Shown here: piece by piece, positions 59,669-64,000 of the stretch | Layout of the letters: each line of letters starts with the position of its first letter | Position numbering within the stretch: the first letter of the stretch is position 1 | Notes under the pieces: model-generated | The model's input: only the letters and a program-made list of their open reading frames with translations | What the model was told of the DNA's origin: nothing | Databases searched by the model: none | Position numbers and translations under genes: made by a program | Source of the DNA: Carpediemonas membranifera | Taxonomy: Eukaryota; Fornicata | Assembly: GCA_019828565.1 (NCBI GenBank) | Contig: JAHDYR010000053.1 | Span: 558,001-622,000 of the forward strand | DNA: 64,000 nucleotides | Reading direction: 5' to 3'

Positions 59669-60249
59669 TCAGACAGTGCATATATATGCCAAGAAATGAA
59701 ATAGTATGTTATATTTGCTCCAGAGAGCCTGATTACATCCACAACATCTGGGATACGGATGCCTGCAGAGACAAAATCTGTGACTCACTCCCACTTTGGT
59801 CGATGATGTGTGGGTCCGGCTCGAGTGTTTTGAACTTGGTCTGCGCGACAAAAAGCTGCGTTTGCTTCATGCGGTGTGCATTGGCAGTTTGACTCGATCC
59901 AGGATGATGACAATGGCACGTCAGCCAGGACCATGCGAAGTAATTGGGTTGGATGTGAACCATCTTGTTGTGAAGGCGAAAGCTGGGCGGCATTGCTATT
60001 GGACCAGTCTTGTGTGCCACGGATTAATCTGTCCTTGATCTTCAAACCACGCAGTCGAGAATGCATGGCAGACCAATGTAGGTTGCCCGAGGTCTCTCGA
60101 GTCATCCAGCTTGTACTTCTCATAGTCCTAGAGAGTATCAGGACATCGTCACGCTGGTCCGGCCGGTGAGGCTGACCCATCAAGACTTGCACTCCTGGCC
60201 GGATGTCAAACTGTCGAATTTCATAAAGCTCCACAGAGGTAACATTGCA
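59669..60249 (-). CDS. Doubtful minus-strand ORF, possibly spliced
   Basis: A minus-strand frame runs from the 60250 region (CNVTSVELYEIRQFDIRPGVQ) to a TGA at 59812 after HHRPKWE. A GTGAGT...CTCTGCAG segment of 26 nt (about 59785-59811) would join it to a short last exon with HPYPRCCGCNQALWSKYN, ending at 59669. No family recognised and no start clearly marked. It overlaps the promoter of the plus-strand coiled-coil gene. Low confidence; it is the only candidate in this 600-bp gap. Confidence 0.22.
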
Positions 60250-60361
60250 ATACAATGCCCCTATAGGACCAGCCGATGTTCTCCTTACGACACCCATGCC
60301 GTCGTTCTCAAGATGGTGCATTTTATGCGCAAGAATCCTCGCTGCCGAAATCTCGAGGCTT

Positions 60362-61246
60362 ATGACGGAAAACGACAGCATTAACACAACTCCTTCACCT
60401 GTCGCGCCACTGAGCATGGATGAGCTGCCCACAGATCTCGATGAGCTGAAGAAGATGATTCTTGAAGAGCGTGAGGCTAGGATTGCTGCAGACGAGCGTG
60501 TTCAGGCTGTAGAAGAGGAAAGCTCAACGCTGCAAGATACAGCACGCACAATTCTTGAGGATATGAACAAGTTCCGAGGCAGTCTGGAGAAGAGTATGGC
60601 GCAGCAGGGAATCCTCTCCGTGGACCTCGCTGCTGCCAGAGAGCGTGAAAGCGCGCTCAGTGGCGAAATTGTGGTCCTCCAGCGTGAAATTGAGGCAAAG
60701 GAGGTCCGTATTGCAGACGCCGAGCGCCAGCTTGAGGAGCTCATTAGCCACAGTAACGGAGAGAGCGAACGCATCGCACAGGCGTGCGAGGCTCTCATCA
60801 AGGCCGCCCTGGCTGAACACGAGGTAGCTGAGACAGCTCAGGCTGCAGTGAACGAGGTTTATGGCCAAATGGACGAGATCTCCGCCGTTGTCGGGGTGGA
60901 AGTTCCCGAAAACTCAGTGCAGCCAACCCAGCAGAATCCAGTCGCCTCTCCGTCATCCACGATGAAGCTTCAGGCCTCAGAGCCCCGCCCAGTGCCCCTA
61001 GAGGTCATCCAGGCCCGGACTGGGAGCATGAAGCAGCTCGATACGCTGACCCCCATTGCCCACACACCGGTAGCAGTTGGCATGCTTGGACAGTCTTTGC
61101 TTCGGTCCCGGACGACGCCGTTTATTCCTGATTCGCCTACTTCTTCGGCTCCGATCAAGCAAGGACGGATAGATAGGCCCCGGAAGCCAACTAGCGGGAG
61201 CCCGACCGTGTTGCCGCCGGCTATGAGCCCGGTTAGGAAGCACTGA
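60362..61246 (+). CDS. Coiled-coil hypothetical protein
   Basis: 294 aa from the ATG at 60362 (MTENDSINTTPS); the frame is open 39 codons upstream. TGCATTTTATG, a variant of the recurrent element, ends 34 nt upstream. Residues 25-180 are predicted coiled coil by heptad pattern (LDELKKMILEEREARIAADERVQAVEEE, LQREIEAKEVRIADAERQLEEL). The C-terminal 100 residues are Pro/Ser/Thr-rich with several TP/SP sites (LTPIAHTP, FIPDSPTSS, MSPVRKH), suggesting a phosphoregulated cytoskeletal protein. No specific family. Confidence 0.78.
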   Translation: MTENDSINTTPSPVAPLSMDELPTDLDELKKMILEEREARIAADERVQAVEEESSTLQDTARTILEDMNKFRGSLEKSMAQQGILSVDLAAARERESALSGEIVVLQREIEAKEVRIADAERQLEELISHSNGESERIAQACEALIKAALAEHEVAETAQAAVNEVYGQMDEISAVVGVEVPENSVQPTQQNPVASPSSTMKLQASEPRPVPLEVIQARTGSMKQLDTLTPIAHTPVAVGMLGQSLLRSRTTPFIPDSPTSSAPIKQGRIDRPRKPTSGSPTVLPPAMSPVRKH

Positions 61247-61469
61247 GATTGTAAACTGTGTTATTAGCCGAGCGCTTGAATACGTGGGGCCTCTTGGATG
61301 ATGGTAAAGAGCTGGAGGCGCATTCAATGAATAACCTTGAGGATTCATGTCATTGTTCTAGCCTGGAGAAGGTTGTTACATTCCTTGCTCGGTCATGCCC
61401 ACCCTGGATATGTTTGCGAGCATTTTATGGCCTAAGCTGCACCCTTTGCTCAGCGGTGGCGTACAGCGC

Positions 61470-62480
61470 ATGGCGACAAACGTATGGGTAACTGCTGTGA
61501 AGAATAAGTCGAAGATTGAGTATCTTGTTGTGGATACGAACACGTTCATCGAGAAGGTTCAGTTCCACACGATTGGTGAGCGCATCTACACCACGCCCAC
61601 AGTGATCGCTGAGATCAAGGACACTAGAGCCCGCCAGTGGCTCGATTCTCTCCCCATCGAGCTCATCGTGGAGAAGCCCACAGCCGAGTCGATTGAAGCC
61701 GTTACCAACTTCGCTGCCAAGACTGGCGACCTCGGTTCCTTCCGATACAGCATCGCTGACCTGCACATTCTCGCCTTGACGTACCAGCTCGAGGCCAGAC
61801 TCAAGGGTACCACCGAGCACCTCCGCAAGGAGCCACACAAGAGGAGCCGGCCCATTTCAAAGACCCTCGCCGCCGCAGACGTCGCTGAGAAGGAGATGCC
61901 TGACGACAAGGACGATACTGACACTCCCGCCCCCGCCGAGTCCGCTGAGGAGCCCAAGAAGGTCCTGACCAAGCCATCTATCGGCATGATGACCAAAGAT
62001 TTCGCCATGCAAAACGTGGGCGCCCAGATGGGCCTCAAGGTTGTTGGTGTCAACGGGAACGTCATCCGCCGTGTCCGTAAGAACGTTCTCCGCTGCCATG
62101 CCTGCTTCACCATCGTCAACGACACTACTGAGCGCTTCTGCCCCTCTTGCGGCAAGGGTGACACTCTAGTCAAGATAGGCGTGAAGATAGACCAATGGGG
62201 CGTTCCCCACTACTTCAAGGGCCCCCGTATCAGCGGCAAGGGCACGAACCAGCCCCTCCCCAAGCCAAGAGGCGGGCCCAAGCATCAGGAGTTCATCCTG
62301 AGCGCGGATGTTGACCCCGAGTTCAACAGCAAGGGGAGGATGAAGCAGAAGGAGCGCAAGGCTATGCTGCAGGACGACGGGATCTCGTTCTTTGAGCTGG
62401 ATGCTAAGGGTCCTGCTGCCCAGCGCAAGTCGAGGCGGACGGAAGAGGAGCGGCGCGGCAGGAGGGCTCAGCGGAGGTAA
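61470..62480 (+). CDS. NOB1, 20S pre-rRNA endonuclease
   Basis: 336 aa from the ATG at 61470; an upstream in-frame ATG at 61395 would add 25 residues without conservation. The N-terminal PIN domain begins YLVVDTNTFI, with the catalytic Asp, then IYTTPTVIAEIKDTRARQWL, KTGDLGSFRYSIADLHILALTYQLE. A charged linker follows. The C-terminal zinc ribbon is CHACFTIVNDTTERFCPSCG, then YFKGPRISGKGTNQPLPKPRGG and a Lys/Arg-rich end. NOB1 makes the final cut at the 3' end of 18S rRNA in late pre-40S particles. The serine-rich SATDI of other NOB1s is here SIADL. A TAAACTGTG variant lies 215 bp upstream. Confidence 0.94.
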   Translation: MATNVWVTAVKNKSKIEYLVVDTNTFIEKVQFHTIGERIYTTPTVIAEIKDTRARQWLDSLPIELIVEKPTAESIEAVTNFAAKTGDLGSFRYSIADLHILALTYQLEARLKGTTEHLRKEPHKRSRPISKTLAAADVAEKEMPDDKDDTDTPAPAESAEEPKKVLTKPSIGMMTKDFAMQNVGAQMGLKVVGVNGNVIRRVRKNVLRCHACFTIVNDTTERFCPSCGKGDTLVKIGVKIDQWGVPHYFKGPRISGKGTNQPLPKPRGGPKHQEFILSADVDPEFNSKGRMKQKERKAMLQDDGISFFELDAKGPAAQRKSRRTEEERRGRRAQRR

Positions 62481-62730
62481 ACATTGCGGATTAGTGGGTT
62501 GGGACTGATAAAGCATTGGACTCGGTTAGGTCCTGGGGCTGGGTCTTTATGTCCTGGTCATGTGGACTCAGAATGCTTCGCCTTGGGCGTCGTCCTGGCC
62601 CAAAGGTCGTCATAGCGACGGCTCGAGTAGTGCGCAGGTGTCTTTGGATGCGAACAGTTGGACTCTTAGCTTGTATACATGATTTCAATGTATACGTGTA
62701 ATCGGCTGGCGAGCTTATCCTCATCCTCCA

Positions 62731-64000
62731 ATGAAGGTCAAGCCCTTGTCGCGTAACACTGACGAGTACGTCAAGCAGAACAAGGAGGATAAGGACCGTG
62801 TTCGGAGGAGTATCAATCCCGAAGGTACGTTATTCTATGCCCCTTTACTCAGTTCATCCCATGCAGCAAGCCAGAGAACTCCAACGTGCCGTCAACGCCG
62901 CCAAGATGGAGAGGATGTTTGCGAAGCCCTTCGTGGCTGCCTTAGATGACCATACCGACGCCATCTCTACCCTTTCCAAGCACCCCGGTAGCGTTCAAAC
63001 TTTCATCTCAGGCTGCTACGACGGGCAAGTCAAGGTATGGAACCTCCACGACCGTGTCTGCACCCACACTATCGATGCACACAAGCACGTCGTCACTGGT
63101 TCATGTTTCATCCCCGCCGAGGTCGAGGCTGGCGTCTCGAACCTCTTTATGACCTGCTCCGCCGATAAGACCGTCAAGATCTGGTCTCTGCCTAACACCG
63201 GCGACGAGTACACCTCCAGCCTGTCCAAGATCAGCGAGGCCCGCTCCATCTTCACTGCCGACGAAGGCCTCCGGTGCATCGACCACCACTTCTCTAAGGA
63301 CATGTTCGTCACCGGCGGGAGCGTCGCCCAGCTGTGGGACCACGCCTCCGATAAGCCGATAAGCCGCTACGGCGCCGAGTCCGGCATCCCTGCCTCTCCT
63401 GTACTCTCGATCGCCTTCAACCAGGCCGAGCGTGACTCGTTCGTCTGCGCCACTGCGGATAACAGGATCACACTCTTCGACACACGTGCTAGCTACAGCG
63501 ATCGTGCAGGCAAGGTTGTCGGCTTCACTCAGCTCCAGAACGTGACGAACATGGTCAAGTGGAACCCGTACCAGCCTAACAACTTTGTAGCCGCCTGTGA
63601 CGACGGCAACCTCTACACATACGACAGGCGCATGCTCGGAGTGCACAGGAACGTCCACAAGGGCCACGTGCTCTCCGTCATGGCGGTGGACTTTTCCCCT
63701 ACCGGCCGCGAGTTCGTCTCAGCTTCGTACGACAACACTGTTCGTCTGTGGGACGCGGACAGCGGCACAAGCAGGGATACGTACCACGGAAGGCGTATGA
63801 ACCTTGTCCGCGCGGTGTGCTACTCCATGGACAGCAAGTACGTCATCAGCGGCAGCGACGACGCTAACATCCGTATATGGAAGGCAAACGCCTCGGCCAA
63901 GGTTGGGCCCGTGAAGGCAAGAGAGAGAGATGCCATCAAGTACCGTAAGGCGCTCACTGATAAGTTCAAGCACGTCGAGGAGGTCAGCACCATCCTCAAC
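62731..64000 (+). CDS. DCAF13/Sof1 SSU-processome WD40 protein, 28-nt intron, C-terminus outside window
   Basis: CDS is join(62731..62824,62853..>64000), 414 codons in the window. It starts MKVKPLSRNTDEYVKQ, matching the Sof1 opening. Splicing at a 28-nt intron restores INPEVHPMQQARELQRAVNAAKMERMFAKPF, aligned with the family's LHPFEVPREY region. WD40 blades follow (SGCYDGQVKVWNLHDR, CSADKTVKIWSL, SPTGREFVSASYDNTVRLWD). The start of the conserved Sof1 C-terminal block is visible (GSDDANIRIWKANASAKVG, YRKALTDKFKHVEEV) before the window ends. DCAF13/Sof1 works in 18S rRNA maturation. Confidence 0.94.
62825..62852 (+). other. 28-nt intron in DCAF13/Sof1
   Basis: Starts GTACGT and ends TTTACTCAG. 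The only acceptor that restores the conserved VHP.. block in frame. Confidence 0.85.

Overview
The window is nuclear DNA of a flagellated eukaryotic protist. Genes are dense on both strands, most have long uninterrupted ORFs, and the introns that can be seen are only 28-40 nt long. TAA, TAG and TGA are all used as stops, so the code looks standard. Flagellar or ciliary genes are present (CFAP91, a KATNIP-like DUF4457 protein, PACRG). Tiny introns whose branch-point-like motif abuts the 3' splice site recall metamonads. A free-living fornicate such as Kipferlia is my best guess, but it is an inference and not proven by the sequence.

Layout. 1-5.7 kb: partial fibrillarin, a two-intron phospholipid scramblase, a TM2-type membrane protein, a GRWD1/Rrb1-like WD protein and an orphan. 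6.2-14.8 kb: a giant kinase-RCC1 fusion, CFAP91 and cytosolic ArgRS. 15.5-23.9 kb: an accessory region. It holds a membrane-anchored protein whose C-terminal half is a bacterial-looking GNAT acetyltransferase, a WD40 remnant broken by a 6,034-bp chromodomain Ty3/Gypsy element with 84-bp LTRs and an intron-containing antisense gene, and then an intact TM-WD40 gene. 24-29.7 kb: an FG-GAP/Cys-rich receptor-like protein and two orphans. 29.9-36.4 kb: two membrane-anchored WNK-type kinases, one ending in WD40 repeats and one in CCCH-type zinc fingers. 36.4-43.7 kb: CWC25, a NEK kinase, a Tul1-like RING ligase, MON1 and an SF2 helicase. 43.7-52 kb: a coiled-coil protein, KATNIP-like, VPS18 and a second, almost identical NEK copy. 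52.2-64 kb: PACRG, NSA2, a second WNK-CCCH copy, AP-3 beta, a 43-aa putatively acylated protein, a coiled-coil protein, NOB1 and partial DCAF13/Sof1.

Functional themes. Ribosome biogenesis: fibrillarin, GRWD1-like, NSA2, NOB1, DCAF13. Late-endosome traffic: MON1, VPS18, AP-3 beta. Cilium: CFAP91, KATNIP-like, PACRG. Signalling: three WNKs, two NEKs, kinase-RCC1. The most unusual content is a modular family of N-terminally membrane-anchored proteins carrying interchangeable WNK, GNAT, WD40 and CCCH modules, spread by local duplication. One 3-kb WNK block sits inside the 3' end of CWC25, flanked by 93-bp direct repeats.

Two genome-wide signals recur. One is a set of introns with a mode at 29 nt. 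The other is a TGCAGTTTATG-type element at or just upstream of many start codons, in either orientation.
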